Both the position numbers and the translations under genes were made by a program. A stretch of 54,995 bases of DNA from Pseudomonas marginalis (GTDB lineage Bacteria; Pseudomonadota; Gammaproteobacteria; Pseudomonadales; Pseudomonadaceae). Below the pieces are notes generated by a model, which was not told the DNA's origin, searched no databases, and worked only from the letters and a program-made list of their open reading frames with translations. The DNA lies in assembly GCF_001645105.1 (NCBI RefSeq), contig NZ_LKEG01000022.1, positions 161,918-216,912 on the forward strand, read 5' to 3'. Below, one piece after another: positions 35,717 to 45,170 of this stretch (within the stretch, counting starts at the first letter, position 1; each line of letters starts with the position of its first letter).

Positions 35717-36622
35717 ATGGCAAAAGGATTGGGCGACAAACTGGTGCTGGCGATTTCGTCGCGGGCACTGTTCGACCTGAGCGACAGCCACAAGGTCTAC
35801 CTCGCGCAAGGCGTCGAGGCTTACCGCCAGTACCAGATCGAACACGAAGAAGAATTCCTCGAACCCGGCGACGCCTTCCCGTTGGTCAAAAAGCTGCTGA
35901 GCCTGAATGCCAGACTCGGCCGTGCCCGGGTCGAAGTGGTACTGGTGTCGCGCAACAGTGCTGACACCGGCCTGCGCGTGTTCAACTCTATTCAGCATTA
36001 CGGTCTGGATATTTCCCGCGCCGCTTTCGTAGGAGGTCGTAGTCCTTATCCTTATTTGGCCGCCTTTGGTTGCCATCTGTTTCTTTCGACCCATGCTGAA
36101 GATGTACGCAGTGCACTCGATGCCGGGTTCGCGGCGGCGACGATTTTGTCCGGCGGCCCGAACCGCGCTTCCAGCGAAGAATTGCGAATTGCCTTTGACG
36201 GTGACGCCGTGCTGTTTTCCGATGAGTCGGAGCGGGTGTACCAGGCCGGCGGCCTGGAAGCGTTCCAGGCCAATGAGCGGGAGTCGGCACGCCAGCCGTT
36301 GCACGGCGGTCCGTTCAAAGGTTTTTTGGCGGCACTCAACTTGTTGCAGCGCGAGTTTCCAGATGACGCGTGCCCCATCCGCACCGCGCTGGTCACCGCC
36401 CGCTCGGCGCCGTCCCACGAGCGTGTGATCCGCACCTTGCGTGAATGGGATATACGTCTGGACGAGTCCTTGTTCCTCGGCGGCCTGGAAAAATCCGCGT
36501 TCCTGGAAGCGTTCGCCGCCGACGTGTTTTTCGATGACCAGGCCGGTCATTGCGAGAAAGCCAGGGAGTTTGTGGCCACCGGGCATGTACCCCATGGCAT
36601 CAGTAATGAGGTGAAGATGTAA
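35717..36622 (+). CDS. 5'-nucleotidase (cytosolic cN-I type)
   Basis: A 301-residue protein of the bacterial/animal cytosolic 5'-nucleotidase family. Visible: LVLAISSRALFDLSDSHKVY, where an Asp after a hydrophobic strand would be the nucleophile, VVLVSRNSADTGLRVFNSI, AFVGGRSPYPYLAAFGCHLF, LFSDESERVYQAGG and VFFDDQAGHCEKA. It should dephosphorylate nucleoside monophosphates. It probably shares an operon with the thioredoxin-like and reductase genes. Confidence 0.85.
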   Translation: MAKGLGDKLVLAISSRALFDLSDSHKVYLAQGVEAYRQYQIEHEEEFLEPGDAFPLVKKLLSLNARLGRARVEVVLVSRNSADTGLRVFNSIQHYGLDISRAAFVGGRSPYPYLAAFGCHLFLSTHAEDVRSALDAGFAAATILSGGPNRASSEELRIAFDGDAVLFSDESERVYQAGGLEAFQANERESARQPLHGGPFKGFLAALNLLQREFPDDACPIRTALVTARSAPSHERVIRTLREWDIRLDESLFLGGLEKSAFLEAFAADVFFDDQAGHCEKAREFVATGHVPHGISNEVKM

Positions 36623-36692
36623 CTCAATCCAAGTCGTCCGGGCGCTGCTAAGCTCAGTTCATCTCCGCCATCCTGGCAGCCCAGGAGGTTCT

Positions 36693-37193
36693 ATGATTCG
36701 TTCGATGCTGTACGCCACGGACCTCGGCCTGTATGCGCCTTATGTGATGCAGCATGCGCTGGCGTTGGCGCGGACGTTCAAAGCGGACTTGTACGTGATT
36801 CATGTGGTCGAGCCCATCGGGCTGTTCGCCGAATCGGTGCTGCAGAGCTACCTTGATGAGCAGGCCCTGAGTGAATGGCAGAGCCAGGGGCTGACCACGG
36901 TGATGGCGACGATCGAACAGCGGGTGCTGGACAGTTTTCGCGAGGAGTTGGGGGATGGGGAGCAGGACCTGAAGTTGATTCGTTCGGTACGGGTGATCCA
37001 GGGCGACCCGTGCGAGGTGATACTCGACCAACTGCGTAAACTTTCCGTGGATCTGTTGATCGTAGGCAGTCATAGCCATGCAACTGCAGCGGCTACTCCG
37101 TTGGGGCGCACCGCTGCACGGGTGCTGCAGTTGTCTACGGTGCCGGTTTACCTGGTGCCTTCGTTGCAACGTCGACGCAGTGATGACGCCTGA
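36693..37193 (+). CDS. Universal stress protein (UspA family)
   Basis: A 166-residue single-domain Usp. It starts MIRSMLYATDLGLYAPYVMQ HALALA and ends with VDLLIVGSHSHATAAATPLG then RTAARVLQLSTVPVYLVP, the G-2x-G-9x-G(S/T) type nucleotide loop (here with some substitution). Preceded by AGGAGG. Cytoplasmic; exact trigger unknown. Confidence 0.92.
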   Translation: MIRSMLYATDLGLYAPYVMQHALALARTFKADLYVIHVVEPIGLFAESVLQSYLDEQALSEWQSQGLTTVMATIEQRVLDSFREELGDGEQDLKLIRSVRVIQGDPCEVILDQLRKLSVDLLIVGSHSHATAAATPLGRTAARVLQLSTVPVYLVPSLQRRRSDDA

Positions 37194-37287
37194 TGGGTAA
37201 AAACGATAAAAAGTTCTAGATTTATCCATCGAACCTTTAATATAGTTATATACCGTCGCTGATACCCGTGGCGTCTATCTGCTTTGA

Positions 37288-38271
<984 letters not shown>

Positions 38272-38272
38272 C

Positions 38273-38306
38273 ACTGTTGGGAGGGCGCAAACGCCCTCCC
38301 AACAGT
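38273..38306. terminator. Perfect 15-bp hairpin after cysB
   Basis: ACTGTTGGGAGGGCG-CAAA-CGCCCTCCCAACAGT. It begins two bases after the cysB stop and lies between convergent genes. There is no T tract, so it may stabilise 3' ends more than terminate. Confidence 0.75.
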
Positions 38307-38322
38307 AAGCCCGGCCCTAGGG

Positions 38323-38811
38323 TTATTTAGCCTCGGTAACCGTGAAATGTTGCCGAGCGCCCGCTACCAGAATCTCCACCTCATCCCCTTCGAACTTGCC
38401 CAGCAGGCTTTTGCCCAGCGGTGAGCGCGGGGTGATGACGGTCACCGGTTGCCCGACCACGTCCACTTTCAAGCCCGCCGCATCCGGCGCCAGGAACAGC
38501 CATTGCTGGCGGCCATTCTCGTCTTCCAGACCCAGTAGCGCGCCGATCGCTATGCCCCGCTGATCATCGTAGGGGCGCAGTGCCATGGCCTGGCACAGCG
38601 TCAACGCCTGCTTGATCTCCTCGACACGCTTGGCTTGCCCGGCCGCCAGGTAAGAGGCCTCCAGCCCCAAGGTGTCGTACTTGTTTTCGGCGATATTTTC
38701 TTCGTGGGTCGCGGTTTCATAGGCGGTCTGCGCGGCACGTTGGGCAATGTCGAGATCGACGCTGAGCTTTTCCAGGATCAGCTGGTGGACGGCGTGTTTA
38801 TTCATGGTCAT
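38323..38811 (-). CDS. GreA/GreB-family elongation factor-like protein
   Basis: A 162-residue protein with the Gre two-part layout: an N-terminal coiled coil (VHQLILEKLSVDLDIAQRAA... THEENIAENKYDTLGLEASYL) and a C-terminal FKBP-like domain ending TPRSPLGKSLLGKFEGDEVE. The GreA/B tip (GDxSENAxY) is replaced by HEENIAENKYDT, so cleavage activity is uncertain. Its ATG (38811) overlaps the stop of the upstream gene by one base (TGATG), which supports coupling and this start. Confidence 0.85.
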   Translation of the reverse strand: MTMNKHAVHQLILEKLSVDLDIAQRAAQTAYETATHEENIAENKYDTLGLEASYLAAGQAKRVEEIKQALTLCQAMALRPYDDQRGIAIGALLGLEDENGRQQWLFLAPDAAGLKVDVVGQPVTVITPRSPLGKSLLGKFEGDEVEILVAGARQHFTVTEAK

Positions 38812-39179
38812 CAATCACAGAATTGCAGGACATTGGCACGTGTCTTTTCGTTGGGTGCGTTCTGGTCCTGTTGCAGCCAGAACTGGCATTTGGGGTTGGA
38901 CAGGTTGCGCGCATTGTTGCGCGCCTGGTCCAGGCTTTGTTGCTGTTCCTGCTTCTGCAGGTTCTGCTGGTATTGCTCGAACATACGATTCGGCGGTTCC
39001 GGTGCCACCACCGCAGGCTTGCCCAATTGCTGCACCGCCTGGGCCACCGGCGCCAGGCTCTGCGGGAACAGGTAGCGCGAGGCCAGCCAGGTGGTCAGCA
39101 CGATGGCGATAAACCCCAGCCACACGCCGAACGCGATAGAGACACTGAGCTTGAACAGCGACAACGAACGATCGGACAT
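38811..39179 (-). CDS. Small inner-membrane protein, unknown
   Basis: A 122-residue protein with one N-terminal membrane helix (LSVSIAFGVWLGFIAIVLTT) and a periplasmic tail with a Gln-rich helix (YQQNLQKQEQQQSLDQARNN) and two Cys (NPKCQFW, LQFCD) that could pair. AGGAGG precedes ATG 39179. Conserved hypothetical; coupled to the Gre-like gene. Confidence 0.82.
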   Translation of the reverse strand: MSDRSLSLFKLSVSIAFGVWLGFIAIVLTTWLASRYLFPQSLAPVAQAVQQLGKPAVVAPEPPNRMFEQYQQNLQKQEQQQSLDQARNNARNLSNPKCQFWLQQDQNAPNEKTRANVLQFCD

Positions 39180-39311
39180 GATTGCCTCCTGGCGGGCATT
39201 TGCGGCGTGGCGGCGATTGTCGCACAGCCACTGTGCAGAATAATCGCGATCAAGCCTTCTGCATCCGTGCATTTATGCGGACAATCGAGCCTTTGAACGT
39301 TGGAGCCCGGA

Positions 39312-40445
39312 ATGAGAGCCCGCTGGGATATTTTTTGCAGCGTCGTCGACAACTACGGCGACATCGGCGTGACCTGGCGCCTGGCCCGGCAATTGGTGGT
39401 GGAGCATGCCTGTGATGTGTGCTTGTGGGTCGACGACCTGCGCGCCTTCGAACGCATGTGCCCGGACATTGATGTGCGGCAAGACCTGCAATGGCAGGAA
39501 GGCGTGCAAGTGCGCCATTGGCCGGCCGAATGGGTGGCGGCGCCCGCGGCGGATGTGGTGATCGCCGCGTTTGCCTGCCAGTTGCCACCTGAGTACATGG
39601 AAGCCATGGCGGCCCACGAGCGTGTGCCGTTGTGGATGAACCTGGATTACCTCAGTGCCGAAGAATGGGTGGTGGGCTGCCACAAGCTGCCGTCGGTGAA
39701 ATTCAAGGGTGTGCAGAAGTTCTTCTTCTTTCCTGGGTTCAGGCCTGGCACCGGTGGCCTGCTGCGCGAGGCGGGATTACTGGAGCAGCGTCAGGCGTTT
39801 CAGCAGGATGCCAGCGCGCAGCAACATTTCTTGCAAGCCTTGGGCGTGTATCCTACAGCCGGAGCGCGGCTGATCTCACTGTTTGCCTACGAAAATGCTG
39901 GGCTGGCCAGTTGGCTGGAGGTGTTATCGACGGACGGGTGTGCCACTCATCTGTTGGTTCCCGAGGGGCGCATTCTCGGCGATGTGCAGCGCTGGCTGGG
40001 CCTGGACCGGCTGGCAGCGGGGGATATCCACCAGCGCGGAGCACTGACGGTGCAGGTGATTGCGTTCGTCCGCCAGGAGCAATATGACCGGCTGTTGTGG
40101 TGCTGCGACTTCAACGCCGTGCGCGGCGAAGACTCGTTCGTGCGTGCCCAATGGGCCGGTCGGCCGCTGCTGTGGCACATCTATCGACAGGACGAAGACA
40201 TCCATCTCGACAAGCTCGACGCGTTCCTTGAGCTGTACACCGCCGACTTATCACCGGACGCAAGGGCGGCGCTGATCGGGCTCTGGCAAGCCTGGAACAC
40301 CGAGGCCGATATGGCTCAAGCGTGGAAAAGGCTGCTGGAACACTGGCCGGAGGTGAGCCTGCACGCTGAAACATGGTGTCTGGAACAGGGCTTGCAGGCC
40401 GATCTTGCGACGGCGCTGGTGCAGTTTTATGAAAGTTGGATATGA
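39312..40445 (+). CDS. earP: EarP, EF-P arginine rhamnosyltransferase
   Basis: A 377-residue GT-B glycosyltransferase that transfers rhamnose from dTDP-rhamnose to Arg32 of EF-P. The N-terminus WDIFCSVVDNYGDIGVTWRL contains Asp13 and Asp17, both important in characterised EarP. The C-terminal donor site has CDFNAVRGEDSFVRAQWAGR and PLLWHIYRQDEDIH. Its substrate gene, efp, follows after 49 bases, the standard earP-efp arrangement. GGAG lies seven bases before the ATG. Confidence 0.96.
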   Translation: MRARWDIFCSVVDNYGDIGVTWRLARQLVVEHACDVCLWVDDLRAFERMCPDIDVRQDLQWQEGVQVRHWPAEWVAAPAADVVIAAFACQLPPEYMEAMAAHERVPLWMNLDYLSAEEWVVGCHKLPSVKFKGVQKFFFFPGFRPGTGGLLREAGLLEQRQAFQQDASAQQHFLQALGVYPTAGARLISLFAYENAGLASWLEVLSTDGCATHLLVPEGRILGDVQRWLGLDRLAAGDIHQRGALTVQVIAFVRQEQYDRLLWCCDFNAVRGEDSFVRAQWAGRPLLWHIYRQDEDIHLDKLDAFLELYTADLSPDARAALIGLWQAWNTEADMAQAWKRLLEHWPEVSLHAETWCLEQGLQADLATALVQFYESWI

Positions 40446-40494
40446 TACGCCACCTTGAATTTTGTAAATCCCATCCAAATTTCGGATATATGCA

Positions 40495-41067
40495 ATGAAA
40501 ACTGGTAAAGAACTGAAACCCGGTACAGTGATCCGTCTCGAAAACGACCCTTGGCTGGTTCAGAAAGCTGAGTTCACCAAGTCTGGTCGTAACAGCGCAA
40601 TCATGAAGACCAAGCTGAAGAACCTGCTGACCGGTTACAAGACCGAGATCGTCTACAGCGCCGATGACAAACTGGACGACGTGATCCTCGACCGCAAAGA
40701 AGCGACCCTGTCCTTCATCAGCGGCGACACCTACACGTTCATGGACACCACCGACTACACCATGTACGAGCTGAACGCTGAAGATATCGAAGCCGTTCTG
40801 CCGTTCATCGAAGAAGGCATGGAAGACGTCTGCGAAGCTATTTTCTTCGAAGAGCGCCTGGTTTCCGTAGAGCTGCCGACCACCATCGTGCGTAAAGTGG
40901 CCTACACCGAAGGTTCCGCTCGCGGCGACACGTCGGGCAAAGTGATGAAGCCTGCCAAGCTGAGCAACGGTACCGAACTGCAAGTCGCCGATTTCATCGA
41001 AATCGACGACCTGATCGAGATCGACACCCGCGAAGGTGGTTCGTACAAAGGTCGCGCCAAGAAGTAA
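40495..41067 (+). CDS. efp: Translation elongation factor P
   Basis: A 190-residue EF-P that helps ribosomes through polyproline stretches. Domain I has the modified loop KSGRNSA with Arg32 at the tip, as needed for EarP rhamnosylation (not Lys34 beta-lysylation). Domain III ends [18 protein letters not shown]. Codon bias is strong. Followed by a strong terminator. Confidence 0.98.
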   Translation: MKTGKELKPGTVIRLENDPWLVQKAEFTKSGRNSAIMKTKLKNLLTGYKTEIVYSADDKLDDVILDRKEATLSFISGDTYTFMDTTDYTMYELNAEDIEAVLPFIEEGMEDVCEAIFFEERLVSVELPTTIVRKVAYTEGSARGDTSGKVMKPAKLSNGTELQVADFIEIDDLIEIDTREGGSYKGRAKK

Positions 41068-41086
41068 TTCTGGCCCTGCCGATACG

Positions 41087-41117
41087 AAAAAAGCCCGACC
41101 TTGAGTCGGGCTTTTTT
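41087..41117. terminator. Bidirectional terminator after efp
   Basis: AAAAAAGCCCGAC-CTTGA-GTCGGGCTTTTTT, a perfect stem flanked by A and T tracts, between convergent efp and the esterase gene. Confidence 0.96.
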
Positions 41118-41131
41118 GTGGGCGTTACCTT

Positions 41132-42148
41132 TTACTTCAAGTGTTGCTTCAGCTCGTCCGAGGCCTGGAGCAGGGCTGAACGTACGGCCGGCACCTGGCT
41201 GACGACGTTGAGCAAACCGTAGTCGTGGATCATGCCGTTGTAGCGCACAGCGGTCACCGGTACACCGGCCTGGTCGAGCTTGCGCGCATAGGCTTCGCCT
41301 TCATCGCGCAGCACGTCGGCTCCCGCCGTCTGAATCAGCGCGGGCGGCAAGCCCTTGAGCTGATCAGGGGTGGCCCGCAGCGGCGAGGCGTAGATCTCGG
41401 CGCGCTGCTTGGCGTCGGTGGTGTAGTTGTCCCAGAACCACTTCATCATGTTACGGGTGAGGAAGTGCCCTTCGGCGTATTGGTTGTAGGACGCGGTGTC
41501 AAAGTTGGCGTCAGTCACCGGCCACAGCAGCAGTTGGAACTTGATCGCCGGCGTGCCCTTGTCCTTGGCCATCAGGCTGACCACCGCCGCCATGTTGCCG
41601 CCAACACTGTTGCCTGCAACCGCCAGGCGCTTGCCGTCGACGTTGATCTCTTGGCCGTGCTCGGCCACCCATTTTGTCGCGCCGTAGGCCTGGTTGATCG
41701 CCACCGGGTAATGCGCTTCCGGCGAAGGCGTGTAGTTGACGAACACCGCCACCGCCCCCGAACCCACCACCAAGTCCCGCACCAGGCGTTCATGGGTCGG
41801 GTAGTCCCCGAGCACCCAGCCGCCGCCGTGGAAGAACATGAACACAGGCAATGTGCCCTTGACCCCGGCCGGACGCACGATGGTCAGGTCCAGCGGCTTG
41901 CCATCGACCTGAATGGTCTTCTGGCTCACATCCGCCTTGGGCAAGGTGAGCTTCACGCCGGCCTGGGCGCCGGTCAGTACGGCACGAGCGTCCTTGGGCG
42001 TCAGCTGTTCGATCGGTTTGCCGGTGCCTGCGTTCAACACATCCAGGAACGCCTGGGTGGTGTGCTCGACCTCACCGGTCGCAGCAAAGGCGTGGGTGAT
42101 GGACAGGGCGAGCAGGGTGCCGGTAAGCGCTTTACCAATGGTGTTCAT
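41132..42148 (-). CDS. Secreted alpha/beta hydrolase (HSL/lipase family)
   Basis: A 338-residue esterase: signal peptide (MNTIGKALTGTLLALSITHA FAA), the oxyanion HGGGW, nucleophile GNSVGGN with the Ser, and later Asp (AGADVLRDEGE) and His (GMIHDYGL). Hormone-sensitive-lipase-like. The ATG sits 28 bases after the ohr stop with GGAG ahead of it, so it is likely in the peroxide-controlled transcript. Confidence 0.9.
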   Translation of the reverse strand: MNTIGKALTGTLLALSITHAFAATGEVEHTTQAFLDVLNAGTGKPIEQLTPKDARAVLTGAQAGVKLTLPKADVSQKTIQVDGKPLDLTIVRPAGVKGTLPVFMFFHGGGWVLGDYPTHERLVRDLVVGSGAVAVFVNYTPSPEAHYPVAINQAYGATKWVAEHGQEINVDGKRLAVAGNSVGGNMAAVVSLMAKDKGTPAIKFQLLLWPVTDANFDTASYNQYAEGHFLTRNMMKWFWDNYTTDAKQRAEIYASPLRATPDQLKGLPPALIQTAGADVLRDEGEAYARKLDQAGVPVTAVRYNGMIHDYGLLNVVSQVPAVRSALLQASDELKQHLK

Positions 42149-42176
42149 GTTCTTCTCCAGGGGCGGCCAAGGTCAT

Positions 42177-42596
42177 TTAGACGGTGACGTGCAGGCGTAC
42201 ATCGACGTTGCCACGGGTGGCGTTGGAGTACGGGCAGACGTGGTGAGCGGCGTCGACCAGGCTTTGCGCGTCGTCCTGGGCCAGGCCCGGCAGGCTGATG
42301 TGCAGGTCGATATCCAGACCGAAACCACCGGTGATCTGGCCGATGCCGACGTGGGCAGTGATCGAGGCGTCATCCGGGATTTTGCGTTTGGTCTGGCTGG
42401 CGACGAATTTCAGGGCGCCGATAAAGCAGGCCGAGTAGCCGGCAGCGAACAGTTGTTCAGGGTTGGTGGCCTGGCCACCGGCACCGCCCAGTTCTTTGGG
42501 GGTGGAGAGTTTGACGTCGAGGATGTTGTCGCTGGAAACAGCACGACCGTCACGGCCGCCGGTGGCGGTAGCGACTGCGGTATAGAGCGTTAGCAT
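42177..42596 (-). CDS. ohr: Ohr, organic hydroperoxide resistance protein
   Basis: A 139-residue thiol peroxidase that reduces organic hydroperoxides. Two catalytic Cys are visible: GYSACFIGAL near residue 60 and HHVCPYSNATRGNVDV near 124. The start MLTLYTAVATATGGRDGRAV matches the family; AAGGAAAA precedes it. Transcribed with the regulator ohrR upstream and the esterase downstream on the same strand. Confidence 0.96.
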   Translation of the reverse strand: MLTLYTAVATATGGRDGRAVSSDNILDVKLSTPKELGGAGGQATNPEQLFAAGYSACFIGALKFVASQTKRKIPDDASITAHVGIGQITGGFGLDIDLHISLPGLAQDDAQSLVDAAHHVCPYSNATRGNVDVRLHVTV

Positions 42597-42614
42597 GGTG
42601 TTTTCCTTTTGGTA

Positions 42615-42684
42615 TATAGCGCCAAACATTTGCGCGCTAAGTAGTTGGTGAGGTGAATGTATAGCGCTAATGTTTAGCGCGCAA
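42615..42684 (-). promoter_or_regulatory. Two palindromic operator candidates for OhrR upstream of ohr
   Basis: Two related sites 45 bases apart. Site 1: GCGCCAA-ACA-TTTGCGC (42619-42635). Site 2: GCGCTAA-TGT-TTAGCGC (42664-42680), a perfect 7-3-7 palindrome. Both are preceded by TATA and site 1 also runs into TTGCGCGCTAA, mirrored in site 2 as TTAGCGCGCAA. They lie 20-90 bases before the ohr start, where a MarR-type repressor would bind. Assignment to OhrR is from position. Confidence 0.65.
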
Positions 42685-42721
42685 GATAAATTTATAAAAT
42701 ATTTTCGTGTAGCAGAAACCC

Positions 42722-42813
42722 ATGTGGGAGGGGGCTTGCCCCGATGACGGTCGCTCAGTCAACATCGCTGTCGACAGACATTCCGCTATCGGGCAAACCC
42801 CCTCCCACATTGC
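42722..42813. repeat. REPIN between ohr and ohrR
   Basis: ATGTGGGAGGGGGCTTGCCC (left) and GGGCAAACCCCCTCCCACAT (right), opposed copies separated by about 45 bases. It sits between the ohrR stop and the ohr promoter. Confidence 0.9.
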
Positions 42814-42827
42814 ATGGTTTTGCTGTT

Positions 42828-43280
42828 CTAAATTGCGTTCTGCAAATTGCTGCGCAGTGCGATCAAATCAACTTGCAGCTTGCGCAGTTGCTCCAGCGCC
42901 AGGCCGCTCGCGCCAAGGATGCACTGCGGAATGCCCATGGCCTTGTCCTGCAGTGCCCGGCCGGCGTCGGTCAACTCTACGACGACCACCCGTTCATCTT
43001 CGCGACTGCGGGTACGGCTAAGCAGCCCTTCAGCTTCCAGGCGCTTGAGCAGGGGGGTGAGCGAGCCCGGATCGGTCAGCAGGCGGCTGCTGATTTCGCC
43101 GACGGTCAACCCATCCTCTTCCCACAGCACCATCATGGCCAGGTATTGCGGGTAGGTGAGGCCAAGGGCATGCAGCAGTGGCTTGTAGACCTTGGTCATC
43201 AGCAGCGAAGTGGAGTGCAGGGCAAAACACAGCTGGTTGTCCAGCATCAGTGATTCGCAGGGATCAGGGTTTTTGCTCAT
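42828..43280 (-). CDS. ohrR: OhrR, MarR-family organic peroxide sensor
   Basis: A 150-residue MarR regulator. The reactive Cys is in MLDNQLCFALHSTSLLM (Cys18), the conserved peroxide-sensing position, and the wing reads LLSRTRSREDERVVVVELTD. Oxidation of the Cys releases the DNA and induces ohr. ATG 43280 gives the family length; upstream extensions run into non-conserved sequence. Confidence 0.93.
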   Translation of the reverse strand: MSKNPDPCESLMLDNQLCFALHSTSLLMTKVYKPLLHALGLTYPQYLAMMVLWEEDGLTVGEISSRLLTDPGSLTPLLKRLEAEGLLSRTRSREDERVVVVELTDAGRALQDKAMGIPQCILGASGLALEQLRKLQVDLIALRSNLQNAI

Positions 43281-43360
43281 GGTGGTACCTCGGAAAAGCG
43301 TGTCTACGCTGGAATCTAGCGGGCAAATCTTTAATGCGCCAGATAATTCTGTTCGAGCGG

Positions 43361-44311
43361 TCAGACCAAGCCACTTTGCAGTGCCAGGTCCCAGGGCGGC
43401 ACCGGGCTGAAACGGGTTTTCAGGTATTCCAGCAACAGCCGGCTGCGCGCATTGGGTTGTTGTTCCAGGCGCAGCGCATAGATCCCGGTGGTCTCCGGGC
43501 TGGGCAGGCCGTTTTCGCAAAACAGCGGCAGCAGTTCGCCACGCACCAGGTACTCACTGGCCAGCCACGTCGGCAGGTGGGCGATACCCAGCCCGGCCAG
43601 AGCGCCGGACAGCAAGGCTTCGGCGTTATTGGCGCTCATGCGGATGCGTTGCGGGCGATAAGTTGCGCGGCGTCCGTCCAGTTCGAAGCGCCAAGCGAAC
43701 ATCGGCGCCAGACCGTCCCAGTCGAGCCCGTCGTGCTCGCTCAGCTCCCGAGGATGAAGTGGCGTGCCACGGTTTTTCAGATACGCCGGGCTGGCACAGG
43801 CGATGCGCACGATGCTGGCCAAGGGCGTGGCGATCAACCGGGTGTCGACGATATGCCCGGCGCGCAACACCAGGTCCACCTTGCCCAGGTGCGCGCCCTG
43901 CATGTCCACAAAGCTGTCGATCAAATGCAAGTGCACATCCAGGCCTGGGTACACGTTGAGGAAGTCCGCAATCACCGGCGCCAGGTGCCGCCGCCCAAAC
44001 GCTGCGGGCGCGTCCACCCGAATCAGGCCCTCCGGCGCATGGCTCAGGGACACTGCCTCAGCCCGCGCCAGCTGCAACTCGCTGACAATCCGGCGCGCCC
44101 GTTCGGCAAACGCCAAGCCTGCCGGGGTCGGCACCACCGCGTGGGTGCTGCGCTGGAACAGGCGGCTGCCCACCGAGCTTTCCAGGCTGTCGATACGCCG
44201 CGCCACGGCCGAAGGTGTCAGCGGATGGCGGCGCGCGGCGGCGGAAAAGCTGCCGGTCTCCAGTACATCAAGGAACAGGCCCAGTTGATCGGTGAGGGTA
44301 TTGGGGTTCAT
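43361..44311 (-). CDS. LysR-family transcriptional regulator
   Basis: A 316-residue LysR protein. HTH: NTLTDQLGLFLDVLETGSFS AAARRHPLTPSAVARRIDSL; effector domain from about residue 90. It is divergent from the TauE/SafE exporter (44421), with only 109 bases between them, so control of that exporter is likely by the usual LysR rule. Effector unknown. Confidence 0.92.
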   Translation of the reverse strand: MNPNTLTDQLGLFLDVLETGSFSAAARRHPLTPSAVARRIDSLESSVGSRLFQRSTHAVVPTPAGLAFAERARRIVSELQLARAEAVSLSHAPEGLIRVDAPAAFGRRHLAPVIADFLNVYPGLDVHLHLIDSFVDMQGAHLGKVDLVLRAGHIVDTRLIATPLASIVRIACASPAYLKNRGTPLHPRELSEHDGLDWDGLAPMFAWRFELDGRRATYRPQRIRMSANNAEALLSGALAGLGIAHLPTWLASEYLVRGELLPLFCENGLPSPETTGIYALRLEQQPNARSRLLLEYLKTRFSPVPPWDLALQSGLV

Positions 44312-44420
44312 CGAAAAGCCGCTTATGCGAGATTGGCACAGCCATTGTGCGTTGCTGTGCGTTTCCACGCTAGAGCCGACTGCGTAGCATGCAAGGCTTG
44401 GGATTGCGGAGTAACAAACG

Positions 44421-45170
44421 GTGGTGGATTTAGTGATGTACCTGGTCTTGGGCGCGGCGCTCGGCACGGTGGGCGGTCTGTTTGGGATTGGCGGCGGGCT
44501 GATAGCAATCCCGGTGCTGGGCGTGCTGTTCGGCCTGGATCAGCAGTTGGCCCAAGGCACAGCGCTGGTGATGGTGGTGCCCAACGTGATGCTGGCGCTG
44601 TGGCGCTACCACCAACGCAACCGCATTGAGCTGCGCCATGCGCTGCCGTTGGGCGTCATGGGGTTCACCTTTGCTTGGCTGGGTTCGATCTGGGCGGTGG
44701 GCCTGGACGCGGGGGCCATGCGCATGGGCTTTATCGCTTTCCTGCTGACGCTTTCAGCCTACAACCTGCTGCGCATGTTCACCCGCAACGCGCCGCCGAC
44801 CGCGCAGATGCGTTACTCCTGGCCATGGCTTGGGGTGCTGGGTGCCGCCTCCGGCTCCATGGGCGGTTTGTTCGGTGTGGGTGGTGCGGTGGTCGCCACG
44901 CCAGTGCTGACCAGTCTGTTCGGCACCACCCAAGTGGTTGCCCAAGGCTTGTCCCTGGCGTTGGCATTGCCCAGCACCGGCGTGACACTGGTGACTTACG
45001 CCTGGCACCAGGAAGTGGACTGGATGATCGGCGTACCGTTGGCCGTCGGCGGTTTGCTCAGTATCAGTTGGGGCGTTAAGGTCGCCCATGCACTGCCGGA
45101 GCGCGTATTGCGCGGTCTGTTCTGCGGCTTCCTGGTGGTGTGCGCAGTGATGCTGACCTTTAAAGTCTGA
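44421..45170 (+). CDS. TauE/SafE (TSUP) family membrane exporter
   Basis: A 249-residue transporter with the duplicated TSUP motif: LVLGAALGTVGGLFGIGGGL in the first half and LGAASGSMGGLFGVGGAVVA in the second, each followed by more membrane segments. The family moves sulfite, sulfonates or related organic anions. The GTG start at 44421 has CGGAG nine bases upstream; the next ATG (44436) would trim five residues. Its end overlaps the convergent LysR gene by 11 bases. Confidence 0.88.
   Translation: MVDLVMYLVLGAALGTVGGLFGIGGGLIAIPVLGVLFGLDQQLAQGTALVMVVPNVMLALWRYHQRNRIELRHALPLGVMGFTFAWLGSIWAVGLDAGAMRMGFIAFLLTLSAYNLLRMFTRNAPPTAQMRYSWPWLGVLGAASGSMGGLFGVGGAVVATPVLTSLFGTTQVVAQGLSLALALPSTGVTLVTYAWHQEVDWMIGVPLAVGGLLSISWGVKVAHALPERVLRGLFCGFLVVCAVMLTFKV

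Noticed and set aside
38273..38306. Treating the cysB hairpin as a small RNA
   Set aside because: It is a single perfect stem right after the stop codon with no promoter; a 3'-end structure is the simpler reading.
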